Shown piece after piece: positions 42,792 through 50,551 of a stretch of 64,000 bases of DNA (positions within the stretch are counted from its first letter, which is position 1; the number at the start of each line of letters is the position of its first letter). This DNA is from a bacterium (lineage in GTDB: Bacteria; Planctomycetota; UBA1135; UBA2386), in the NCBI GenBank assembly GCA_030432695.1, contig JAUILN010000010.1:50910-114909 (forward strand). Reading direction: 5' to 3'. Below the pieces are notes generated by a model. It saw only the letters and a list, made by a program, of their open reading frames with translations, had not been told where the DNA came from and searched no databases. The translations under genes were made by a program, and so were the position numbers.

Positions 42792-45700
42792 TCAACGGAA
42801 CCGCAGGATCTGTCCATCGCCATTCGGGACGTAGACGTCCCCCTCCAAGGTGACCGGCTCCGCGGCGAACACCCGCCCGTCGCGGTACTCCCACGCCCAT
42901 CGCAGCTCGTCGTTCGACAGCGCGACCATCACGTCGGACTCGATGCCCCGTGCGTCTGCGACCCGACAGGTGACGAGGATCTCGTCCACGCCCTGAACCG
43001 GCCCGGCGACCGGCTGACCCGGCAACTCGAGAACCGCTTCCTGGGCACCTGTCCGGAGGCCCAGACGCAGCACGCGTCCGTCGGTGCCGACGACCGTCAC
43101 CGAATCCTCGCTGACCGACAGGCCGACCGCGCGCACGTCATCGGGGAGCGCGAACTCCCACAGCCGCCGCGGCGACTCGTCGTGGACCGCGACGACCTGA
43201 CCATCGCTGGTCCCGAACACCATCGCACCGGGAACGTGCTCGACCGAGGTGGTCAGGCCGGTATCGGGAGCGCGCAGGCGGCGCACGACCTGGCCATCCA
43301 CCAGGTTGACCACCACCACGCGTCCATCGACCAGGCCCACCCGAAGGTGTCGTCCGTCACTCGTCGGCGGCCCGCTCGGCGCCTCGGCCAGGTGCAGCTG
43401 CCAGCTCGGCCCACGCCCTCCTTGTTGGGTATCGAACGCGTAGACGCTGCCCTCACGGCTGACCAGGATCGCGCGACGACCGACGATCAACGGCGTGTAG
43501 GCGAAGCTCTCGCTATCGAAGCGGTATTCCCAGATCAACCGGCCATCATTGAGCGAGTGCGCCCGGAATCGCCGTTCGCGGGTCAGGAACAGCGCGCTCG
43601 AGGTGGTGAACGCCACCGCATGGTCGAGTTCGTCCAGTCCGGGGAGTTCGATCTCGAAGCGACGCCGCGGCATCTCGCCATCGGTTGCCGCGAGCCCGAT
43701 CTGTCCACCGCGGAGTCCTGCAGCGAGCATGCCCCGGCGCAACGACACCGAGCCACTGACCCGATCCTCGAATTCGATGACCTCGAGCGGCACTGCGGTG
43801 AGGACGCTCGACACGAGTTCCCGTTGCGCGGCGCGAACCTCCAACGACTCGGTCTCGAAGCCGTCGAGCTCCAGCTCGATCCGCACCAGCTTCTCGGGCT
43901 CCAACAGGAGGACGGTGGGCGTCCGCATCGGCTCGGCACCTGCTGGCCCCTCCACCGTCATCGCCACGCCGTTCATCCGCAGCGTGGCACCGGTAGGCTG
44001 GCTCTCGACGCGCACCGGCAGCTTCACCTGCCGAGCGGTCTCGGTGTCGCCGTACTCCGACCGCAGCTCCAGCCACAGCGCCCGAGCACCCTGCCAGTCA
44101 CCCTGCTCGAGTTTCTGCCGGGCACGCCGATCAGCCGCCATCGCGGTGCTCATCCGACCGCGCAGGTCCATGAGCTGCTCGTCGATCTGGTTCTCCTCCG
44201 CCCAACGGAAGTCCTCGCTCTCCCCGGCCTGGTCCACCAGCTCGCGCACCGCCTGCAGCTGCTCCAGCGCCCCGGCCAGGTTGCCGAGGTCGACATCGCG
44301 CATGTAGGCCTGCCAGCCGATCCGATACTGGCGTCGCACCTTTTCGATGGCCTTCTCGCGCTGCTTTCGCTCGGCCTCGCGACGCGCATCGCGGAGTTCC
44401 TTGCGGCTACCGATCTCGGTGAGCTGGATCTCCACCTCGCGTGAGGCGATCGTCAGCGGGTAGCGCTCCAGGAACGCCTTGTAGACCTCCTCCGCACGCT
44501 CGAACTCCTCGCTCTCGAGGAACCCGTCGACCCGGAGCCGCAGGCCCGCGAGGCTGTCGGAGGCATGACGGTCGTAGGCGAACCACACGCCACCCAGCGC
44601 CACCACCACCAACACCAGCGCGATCATCGCCATCACGCTGCGTCGGCGACTGCGCCGCCGCTCGTCCAGTTCGTACAGCGACCGGATCCGCTCGGAGATG
44701 TCCTTGCGGCTGCGGTCGAGCATCAGCACCTTCTGCAGGTACTTGACCGCGTCGATCGGCCGCCGCTGCTGGACGTAGTCCTCGGCGATCGACTCGTAGA
44801 GTTCGACGACCCGCTTCGTGTCGCCGGCCTTGGTATGGACGTTGACGAGGCTCTTCTTCAGTTCGACGTCGTACGGATTGTCGCGGAGCAGCCGCTCGAG
44901 CACGGCACGCACGCGATCGACCTCGCCGGTCGCCAGGTACAGATCGACGAGTTCCTTGCCGGCCGCTACCGGATCGAAGTCCTGCGAAGCGAGGTCCTGG
45001 CGCCCGATCGTCAGTTCCACGAGCCGCTCACGGGCGGCCAGGTCGGTCGGCAGCACGTCGACGACCCGGCGCAGCATCGCCACAGCGCGCGGCACGTCGT
45101 CGACCCGCACCATGAACTCGGCAATGCACTTGCGGTGATAGGCCGCGAGCTCGAACTCCTGCAGGACTTCGTAGCACTGCGCGACCTCCTCGTGTGCTTG
45201 CGGAACTCCCTCCGCGGCGGAGATCGCGCGCTCGTACAGATTCACGGCGTCCTGATGACGCCCCTCGCCGACGCACTCCTGGGCCAGAGGCACCAGCTCG
45301 CGGGTCGGCAGCTCCTCGATCATCCCTTCGTCCATCAGGACCGCGAGGCCCTTGTAGACCAGGAACGGTGGCAGACCGGTGACCTCGACCAGCCGCGAGA
45401 CGTTGCGCTTCCCGTCGATCAGGTCGTAGACCGCCAGAGCCGCGTCCTCGAGCTCGACGAAGCCGCCGGCGTTCCCGACCGGGCGATGGATGTCGGTCGG
45501 ACCGGAGATCCGCGACAGGATGTACGACCACTCGTCGATGCGACGAGCGGCCTCCATGATCAGCGAGTCGATCGGGAACGAGAACCTGTCGTCGACCTGT
45601 CCGTCCCGCCCTTCCAGCGTGCGCGCACCCTCGAAGAACTCGAAGTGTGCGTCCTCCCAGAAGAAGAGATCGTAGATCTCCTCCTCCATCTCCGTGCGGA

Positions 45701-46019
45701 TGAGCTGCATCAGCTCCTCCGGATCGAGATAGCCGCCCTGCACCAGTGCGTCGGCGAGCGCCACCCCCTGCGCAGCGGCATCGGCACGGGCCTGCTGGGC
45801 ATACTCCGGCTCCACCCGGCCGGTGCGGGTGGCCTGCAGCAGCACCTTGTCGAGCACGACGTGCTCATCGAAGTACAGGGCGGCCCCCCGCATATCGAAG
45901 TAGAGCGCTCGCCACCCCTTCGGGGCGGTGATCAGAAGCATGCCCTGCTTCTGGTTCAGGGCCAGCATCTGGAAGACCTGGGCGAGGTCGACACTGGCGA
46001 GGTCACCTTTGAGGGCCAT
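42792..46019 (-). CDS. DUF4388(PATAN)-TPR-TM-PEGA-PQQ propeller protein
   Basis: 1075 residues from the ATG at 46019. Residues 1-60 form the DUF4388/PATAN signature (LKGDLASVDLAQVFQMLALNQKQGMLLI; WRALYFDMRGAALYF), continuing to about 165 with helical parts. Residues 240-450 are TPR-like. A membrane helix lies near 462-480 (MAMIALVLVVVALGGVWFAY) after a basic RRRSRRRS stretch, so the N-terminal half is cytoplasmic. Residues 490-650 are helical and coiled-coil-like. A PEGA-like domain follows (VRVESQPTGATLRMNGV; LDGFETESLEV), then a PQQ-like beta-propeller to the end (GRLIWEYRFDSESFAYTPLIVG; GSVYAFDTQQGG; VVVVNLVDGQVVRRL). First gene of the GTPase/Roadblock cluster and its likely membrane-spanning part. 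Confidence 0.85.
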   Translation of the reverse strand: MALKGDLASVDLAQVFQMLALNQKQGMLLITAPKGWRALYFDMRGAALYFDEHVVLDKVLLQATRTGRVEPEYAQQARADAAAQGVALADALVQGGYLDPEELMQLIRTEMEEEIYDLFFWEDAHFEFFEGARTLEGRDGQVDDRFSFPIDSLIMEAARRIDEWSYILSRISGPTDIHRPVGNAGGFVELEDAALAVYDLIDGKRNVSRLVEVTGLPPFLVYKGLAVLMDEGMIEELPTRELVPLAQECVGEGRHQDAVNLYERAISAAEGVPQAHEEVAQCYEVLQEFELAAYHRKCIAEFMVRVDDVPRAVAMLRRVVDVLPTDLAARERLVELTIGRQDLASQDFDPVAAGKELVDLYLATGEVDRVRAVLERLLRDNPYDVELKKSLVNVHTKAGDTKRVVELYESIAEDYVQQRRPIDAVKYLQKVLMLDRSRKDISERIRSLYELDERRRSRRRSVMAMIALVLVVVALGGVWFAYDRHASDSLAGLRLRVDGFLESEEFERAEEVYKAFLERYPLTIASREVEIQLTEIGSRKELRDARREAERKQREKAIEKVRRQYRIGWQAYMRDVDLGNLAGALEQLQAVRELVDQAGESEDFRWAEENQIDEQLMDLRGRMSTAMAADRRARQKLEQGDWQGARALWLELRSEYGDTETARQVKLPVRVESQPTGATLRMNGVAMTVEGPAGAEPMRTPTVLLLEPEKLVRIELELDGFETESLEVRAAQRELVSSVLTAVPLEVIEFEDRVSGSVSLRRGMLAAGLRGGQIGLAATDGEMPRRRFEIELPGLDELDHAVAFTTSSALFLTRERRFRAHSLNDGRLIWEYRFDSESFAYTPLIVGRRAILVSREGSVYAFDTQQGGRGPSWQLHLAEAPSGPPTSDGRHLRVGLVDGRVVVVNLVDGQVVRRLRAPDTGLTTSVEHVPGAMVFGTSDGQVVAVHDESPRRLWEFALPDDVRAVGLSVSEDSVTVVGTDGRVLRLGLRTGAQEAVLELPGQPVAGPVQGVDEILVTCRVADARGIESDVMVALSNDELRWAWEYRDGRVFAAEPVTLEGDVYVPNGDGQILRFR

Positions 46020-46244
46020 GGTTTCGGAGTTCCTCCCGTGCCGACCTCGGCCTCCGGGATCGACCGGAGGCAGGACTCGGACACCCTCTCGATATCGGCC
46101 GGCGAGGGCTGGCGGTTGAGGTGGAGCGACGGGTCGTTCCTCCCGCGGGGCCGCGATCTCGCCCCGCTCCGCTTGCCCCGGCCGACCCGGCCACCTAACG
46201 TCTGCCGGATCCACGGGTCAGCCCGCGGGATGCATCCGGAATCG

Positions 46245-47381
46245 ATGTCCAGAGCCCCCCACCGCCGATCTCCCCTCCTGCGCGTCGTCGGTTCCTGCTG
46301 GCGGAACGCCTCGAGCTACTCCGTGGCGGCGATCTACGAGATCCTCGGCAAGGTGGTTCTGGGACTCGCCCTGCCACGCGCCACCCGGTTCAGCGCGTCC
46401 GGGTCCGGTGCCACCCGGTTCAGTCGCGCTCGCCGCTATTTCGATGCCGGAATGAGCTGGCTGTCGGCCGGCGCCGACGTTGGTCGCGAGCCCGAGCCCC
46501 GGATCGACGGCCAAGACCTCGCGAACGGAGGCTCACGGAGTCGCGGCTCGGGCGGTGGCCGCCCGGGAGATCACGAGACGCCCGTTGGCGGTACCGAGTC
46601 GCGGTTCTACGCCCGACTCGTGGGTCGCAGCGCCTTCCGGCTACGGATCGCCCTGGCCCGATGCGCGCACGGAATGGGAGACTACCTCGCGTGGCGCAGG
46701 GAGTGTGGACTTGCCCGCCAGCTCGATCCCCGCCGCTTCGCCAGCCTCCCGCACCCGTTCTCGTTGTTCGATGTCGTTCAGCCGCACCTCGCCGCCTGGG
46801 ATCACGGCACCTGGCGCGAGTCCGCACGGCTCCATTCACACGAACATCCCGATCCGGGGAGTTACTCCGATTCAGGTAGTGGCAGGGGCGCCGGGGGGAA
46901 TGCGGGCAATGTCGCAGTGCCCCCTACGGCAGTCGACGGATTCCGCAACGGTCTCATCCTGGGACGGCCAGGACTCGGCACACCCGAAGAAGTCGGCATC
47001 GCCCGACCCGACGGCAATCGGTCCGGTCGCCACGGCGGCCCGGCGTCGCCGCCGTCCGACGACGCGGCCAGGAAGGGCGGATCGGACGGCGACCCAGGCG
47101 GCTCAGCCCGGTTGCCGGAGGACCTGGAGCCCGCTGGAGCCGAGGAGGATGCGCGCTGGCTCGAGCAGGTGCTTCGCGAGTTCGAACGGGTGCTCGGCCC
47201 CGATCTCGACGCCGCCGACAGCCCCCGAGACCCTCCTGCCTCCCGGAGTCACGACGACTGTCGAGACGACGGAGAGCGACGTCGGTTCGATGCCCTCGGC
47301 CCGGTCGAGCCCGAAGAGATCCTGCGCACCGATCTGGACTCGCTGGCTCGGCGGCTGCAGGCTTCCGATCCGTCGCCGTAG
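46245..47381 (+). CDS. Hypothetical, largely disordered protein
   Basis: About 378 residues in an open frame divergent from the DUF4388 gene. The middle has an ordered-looking part (FYARLVGRSAFRLRIALARCAHGMGDYLAWRRECGLARQLD; HPFSLFDVVQPHLAAWDHGTW), then long Gly/Ser/Asp-rich disorder, then a predicted helix (DARWLEQVLREFERVLGPDLD) and EEILRTDLDSLARRLQ at the end. Third-position GC bias is good in the last 100 codons and weaker at the beginning, so the start is uncertain (ATG at 46443 is an alternative). No family recognised. Confidence 0.45.
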   Translation: MSRAPHRRSPLLRVVGSCWRNASSYSVAAIYEILGKVVLGLALPRATRFSASGSGATRFSRARRYFDAGMSWLSAGADVGREPEPRIDGQDLANGGSRSRGSGGGRPGDHETPVGGTESRFYARLVGRSAFRLRIALARCAHGMGDYLAWRRECGLARQLDPRRFASLPHPFSLFDVVQPHLAAWDHGTWRESARLHSHEHPDPGSYSDSGSGRGAGGNAGNVAVPPTAVDGFRNGLILGRPGLGTPEEVGIARPDGNRSGRHGGPASPPSDDAARKGGSDGDPGGSARLPEDLEPAGAEEDARWLEQVLREFERVLGPDLDAADSPRDPPASRSHDDCRDDGERRRFDALGPVEPEEILRTDLDSLARRLQASDPSP

Positions 47382-47571
47382 TCGCCAGGTGCCCTGGCTG
47401 CATCTTCTGCCGCGCCGCTCCTTCTCTCGCCGAGCATCCGCTGCGCCGTGGAGCACAGCGCCGCGTTGGCGCACTCCGAACTCCCCGACGAGCGACTACC
47501 CCGAGTCATCGACCCGCGAAATCCGTCCGCGGAATCACCTCACGGGTAACCGTCCCCAGGGACCGACCGAC

Positions 47572-48666
47572 ATGCGCGAAACCGTCCTCAAGAGCATCCA
47601 CGAATCCCACCAGGCCCGGATGGTGCCGTTCGGCGGGTGGACCATGCCGGTCCAATACGTCGGCATCCTGGAAGAGGCCCGCGCGGTCCGCGGTGCCGCG
47701 GGACTCTTCGACCTCGGGCACATGGGCCGCGTGACGGTCCGAGGCGGAGACGCCACGGCGTTCCTGCAGCGCCTGCAGACCAATGATGCCGCCAAGATCG
47801 CGGCCGGCCGGATCCGCTACGCGATGATCCTCGACGATGCCGGCAAGACCCAGGACGACATTCTCGTCTACCGCGATCCGGACGAGGACGGCTTCTTCGT
47901 GGTCGTCAACGCCGGCAATGCCGACCGCGACCTCGAGATCATGCACCGGGTGGCCGCCGAATTCGGCAACGTGCGCATCGACGTGCTGACCGACGAGCTG
48001 GCGATGCTGGCGATCCAGGGTCCGGAGGCCGCCGGAATCGTCGCCGGGCTCACCGACGTCGACATCCCGAGCCTCAAGTACTACTCCTGGGCCCGCGGCC
48101 GCGTCGGGTCGACCCAGGGCGCGCTGTCCCGGACCGGCTACACCGGAGAGGACGGTTTCGAACTCTACGTCCCGGCAGCCACCGCCGAGTCGCTGTGGAA
48201 GCAGGCGCTGGAGATCGGCAGCCCCAAGGGCCTGATCCCCTGCGGCCTCGGGTCGCGCGACATCCTGCGACTCGAGGCCGGGATGCCGCTCTACGGCCAC
48301 GAGATCGACGAGACCACCACACCGCTCGACGCAGGCCTCGACTTCGCGGTGAAGTTCACCCACGACTTCGTCGGCCGCGGCGCACTCGAGCAGATCCAGG
48401 CCGCCGGCGGTCCGAGCACTCGACTGTGCGGCCTTCGCGCCGACAGCCGACGGGTGCCGCGTCAGGGCTATCCGGTGATGGCAGGCGACCGCGAGATCGG
48501 CAAGATCTGCTCCGGAGGCGCCTCGCCGACTCTCGAGACCAACATCGCCACGGCGCACCTGCCGGCCGAGTTCGCCGAGCCTGGCACCGAGCTGGAGTTC
48601 GCGATCCGCGACAAGCGCGAACCGCTGAAGGTGGTCACCCTGCCTTTCTACTCACGGACCCGCTGA
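47572..48666 (+). CDS. gcvT: Glycine cleavage system T protein (aminomethyltransferase)
   Basis: 364 residues from the ATG at 47572, the normal length. Family motifs: MVPFGGWTMPVQY, GLFDLGHMGRVTVRG, 'FLQRLQTNDAAKI', 'RTGYTGEDGFELYVP', GLGSRDILRLEAGMPLYGHEI and 'GKICSGGASPTLETNIA'. It transfers the methylene group from the lipoyl arm of GcvH to tetrahydrofolate and releases ammonia. gcvH follows 83 bases downstream, and a lipoate-ligase-like gene comes after that. The P protein is not in the window. No glycine riboswitch is recognisable in the 190 bases upstream. Confidence 0.95.
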   Translation: MRETVLKSIHESHQARMVPFGGWTMPVQYVGILEEARAVRGAAGLFDLGHMGRVTVRGGDATAFLQRLQTNDAAKIAAGRIRYAMILDDAGKTQDDILVYRDPDEDGFFVVVNAGNADRDLEIMHRVAAEFGNVRIDVLTDELAMLAIQGPEAAGIVAGLTDVDIPSLKYYSWARGRVGSTQGALSRTGYTGEDGFELYVPAATAESLWKQALEIGSPKGLIPCGLGSRDILRLEAGMPLYGHEIDETTTPLDAGLDFAVKFTHDFVGRGALEQIQAAGGPSTRLCGLRADSRRVPRQGYPVMAGDREIGKICSGGASPTLETNIATAHLPAEFAEPGTELEFAIRDKREPLKVVTLPFYSRTR

Positions 48667-48749
48667 TCGGCCCTGCCGGTGACGTAGCCGCCGGGACCTC
48701 TCCGAACCGTCCTTTCCCCTCTCTACGCCCCCACCGAAGGAGCAAACCC

Positions 48750-49127
48750 ATGCGCCCCGACGACCGCCGCTACCTGAAGTCCCACGAGTGGTGCAAGATC
48801 GAAGACGGCGTGGCCACGATCGGCATCACCGACTACGCGGTCGCGAACCTCTCCGACCTCGTCTTCCTCGACCTGCCCCAGCCCGGCACCAGCATCTCCC
48901 ACAGCGAACCGTTCGGAGAGATCGAGTCGGTCAAGGCGGTGAGCGATCTCTACAGCCCGGTCAGCGGTGAGATCCTCGAAGCCAACCAGGAGCTTCCCGA
49001 CGACCTCGACACGCTGAAGACCGACCCCTGGGCGCAGGGCTGGATGCTGAAGGTGAAGGTGTCCGAGGAATCGGGCGACCTGCTGGATGCCGCGGCCTAC
49101 GAGAAGCTGCTCGAGAGCGAGGGCTGA
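48750..49127 (+). CDS. gcvH: Glycine cleavage system H protein
   Basis: 125 residues from the ATG at 48750, with GAAGGAG nine bases upstream. The lipoyl-attachment sequence is GEIESVKAVSDLYSP, with Lys62 as the modified residue. Flanking typical parts are LKSHEWCKIEDGVATIGITDYA and a C-terminal WMLKVKVSEESGDLLDAAAYEKL. It carries the aminomethyl group between P and T proteins. The downstream ligase-like gene is in the same frame directly after the TGA. Confidence 0.95.
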   Translation: MRPDDRRYLKSHEWCKIEDGVATIGITDYAVANLSDLVFLDLPQPGTSISHSEPFGEIESVKAVSDLYSPVSGEILEANQELPDDLDTLKTDPWAQGWMLKVKVSEESGDLLDAAAYEKLLESEG

Positions 49128-49193
49128 GCCACGGCCGAGCCCGGTGGCGTTCTCCGGATCCTGCAGGATCCTCCCGCCCCGGGCCACCGGAAC

Positions 49194-49892
49194 ATGGCGC
49201 TCGATGCGGCCCTGCTCCGGATCGCCGGCCCTCCGACCCTCCGCCTCTACTCCTGGTGCCCACCTGCGGTGTCGCTGGGCTGGTTCCAACGGGCGGAGGA
49301 CGTGACCGAGGTGGCGCCCGAGCTGCCGCGAATCCGCCGGCTGACCGGCGGTGCGGCGATCGCGCACACGGACGAGTGGACCTTTGCCCTCACCGGAACC
49401 ACGGACCTGCTGCCCGACGCCGACCTCGAGGCGGGTTATCGGCTGCTGCATACAGCCGTCCGCCGGGCACTGGCGCGCTGCGGCGTGGAGAGCGTTCTCG
49501 CCGCGCCGACGGCGCCGGCCCCCTCACCCCGAGCCCGGGACGGTGCCCTGTGCTTCCGCCACCCCGTGCGTCACGACCTGCTGGCGCCCGATGGCCGGAA
49601 GCTCTGCGGCTCCGCACAGCGGCGCGTGGGCGGCCTCGGCCGGCTGCTGCACCACGGCTCCATCCCACGGACCCGCGGCCCGCACACCGATCCGCGGGTC
49701 GCGGTCGTCGCCGACCAACGGGAGGTCGCGCGAGAGGAACTCGATGCCGCGCTACGGGCCGAATTCGCCTCGGTGCTCGACCTGACCCCGGTCGACGGCA
49801 CCCTCACCGAGCACGAACGACGACTGGCCGACGACCTGATCGCCGGCGCAGCCCTTCTGCCACCCCATCGCAACCGCACCCTGATCCCATGA
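49194..49892 (+). CDS. Lipoate-protein ligase A-like protein
   Basis: 232 residues from the first ATG, a BPL/LplA-fold protein: MALDAALLRI, VSLGWFQRAEDV, RRLTGGAAIAHTDEWTFAL (the RRxTGGGAVxH motif in altered form) and RKLCGSAQRRVGGLGRLLHHGSI, where the Lys binds the lipoyl-AMP. In this family the 15 residues before MALD are conserved, and here the in-frame sequence upstream reads GVLRILQDPPAPGHRN, so the true protein probably starts earlier. No ATG, GTG or TTG is available between the gcvH stop and 49194. Likely role: lipoylation of GcvH. Its stop overlaps the next start by ATGA. Confidence 0.75.
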   Translation: MALDAALLRIAGPPTLRLYSWCPPAVSLGWFQRAEDVTEVAPELPRIRRLTGGAAIAHTDEWTFALTGTTDLLPDADLEAGYRLLHTAVRRALARCGVESVLAAPTAPAPSPRARDGALCFRHPVRHDLLAPDGRKLCGSAQRRVGGLGRLLHHGSIPRTRGPHTDPRVAVVADQREVAREELDAALRAEFASVLDLTPVDGTLTEHERRLADDLIAGAALLPPHRNRTLIP

Positions 49893-50506
49893 CGCGAGCA
49901 CTGGCAGATCGACTGGGCGACGGAGGGCTGAGCCCGAGGCTGCGGATCCTGGTCTCGCTGAAGGCCGCGGCCTTCGCCGGCGACGGACCCGCGATCGCGA
50001 CCGCGGTCGACCTCGGCCGGCAGCAGCAGCTCCACCGCGCCGACCTGGAGGAGACCCTCCTGCAGGGCGTGCTGTTCTACGGCTTCCCCCGCTCGGTCAC
50101 CGCGTTCGGGATCCTCGAGGAGCATTGGCCCCGAGCCGAGGATTCCGCTCCGGGAACTCTCCCCCGCGAGCGCTGGGAGACCGCCGGCCGCGAGCTGTTC
50201 GACGCCATCTACGACCGCAATGCGGACGCTGTGCACGCGATGCTGCGCCACTACCACGTCGACTTCCACGACTTCGTCCTGGAGTCGGCCTACGGCCGGG
50301 TCCTCGCACGTCCCGGGCTCACCGCCCGTGAGCGGGAGATCCTGGCCTGCGCCACGCTGGCCGCGATGGAACAGATCCCCCAGATGGTCGCCCACGGCCG
50401 CGGTGCCCGTCGCTTCGGTGCCAGCTCTGAGGAACTCCGCGAAGCGCTGCGCACGGTCGGCATCGAAGGCGACGACCTCGAGCACCACCTGCGCCGGATC
50501 GGCTGA
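49889..50506 (+). CDS. Carboxymuconolactone decarboxylase / AhpD-like family protein
   Basis: 205 residues starting at the ATGA overlap with the ligase gene. It has two copies of the CMD-like helical hairpin: 'RLRILVSLKAAAFAGDGPAIATAVDLGRQQQLHRADLEETLLQGVLFYGFP' and 'LTAREREILACATLAAMEQIPQMVAHGRGARRFGASSEELREALRTVG'. The CxxC redox pair of AhpD is absent (one Cys, in ILACATL), so peroxide-linked activity is unlikely. Coupling to the lipoyl genes suggests a role near lipoate or one-carbon metabolism, but this is only inferred from position. Confidence 0.75.
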   Translation: MTRALADRLGDGGLSPRLRILVSLKAAAFAGDGPAIATAVDLGRQQQLHRADLEETLLQGVLFYGFPRSVTAFGILEEHWPRAEDSAPGTLPRERWETAGRELFDAIYDRNADAVHAMLRHYHVDFHDFVLESAYGRVLARPGLTAREREILACATLAAMEQIPQMVAHGRGARRFGASSEELREALRTVGIEGDDLEHHLRRIG

Positions 50507-50551
50507 CGGATCGCGTCCTCGGCTGCCTCATCCGACTCGGCGGGCAATCGA

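Noticed and set aside
44565..46244. Long plus-strand frame leading into the hypothetical gene at 46245
   Set aside because: It is antisense to the DUF4388 gene; only the part after 46245 lies outside it and shows coding bias.
47382..47571. Glycine riboswitch upstream of gcvT
   Set aside because: I looked for the paired aptamer pattern of the glycine riboswitch and found no convincing arrangement; nothing to report.
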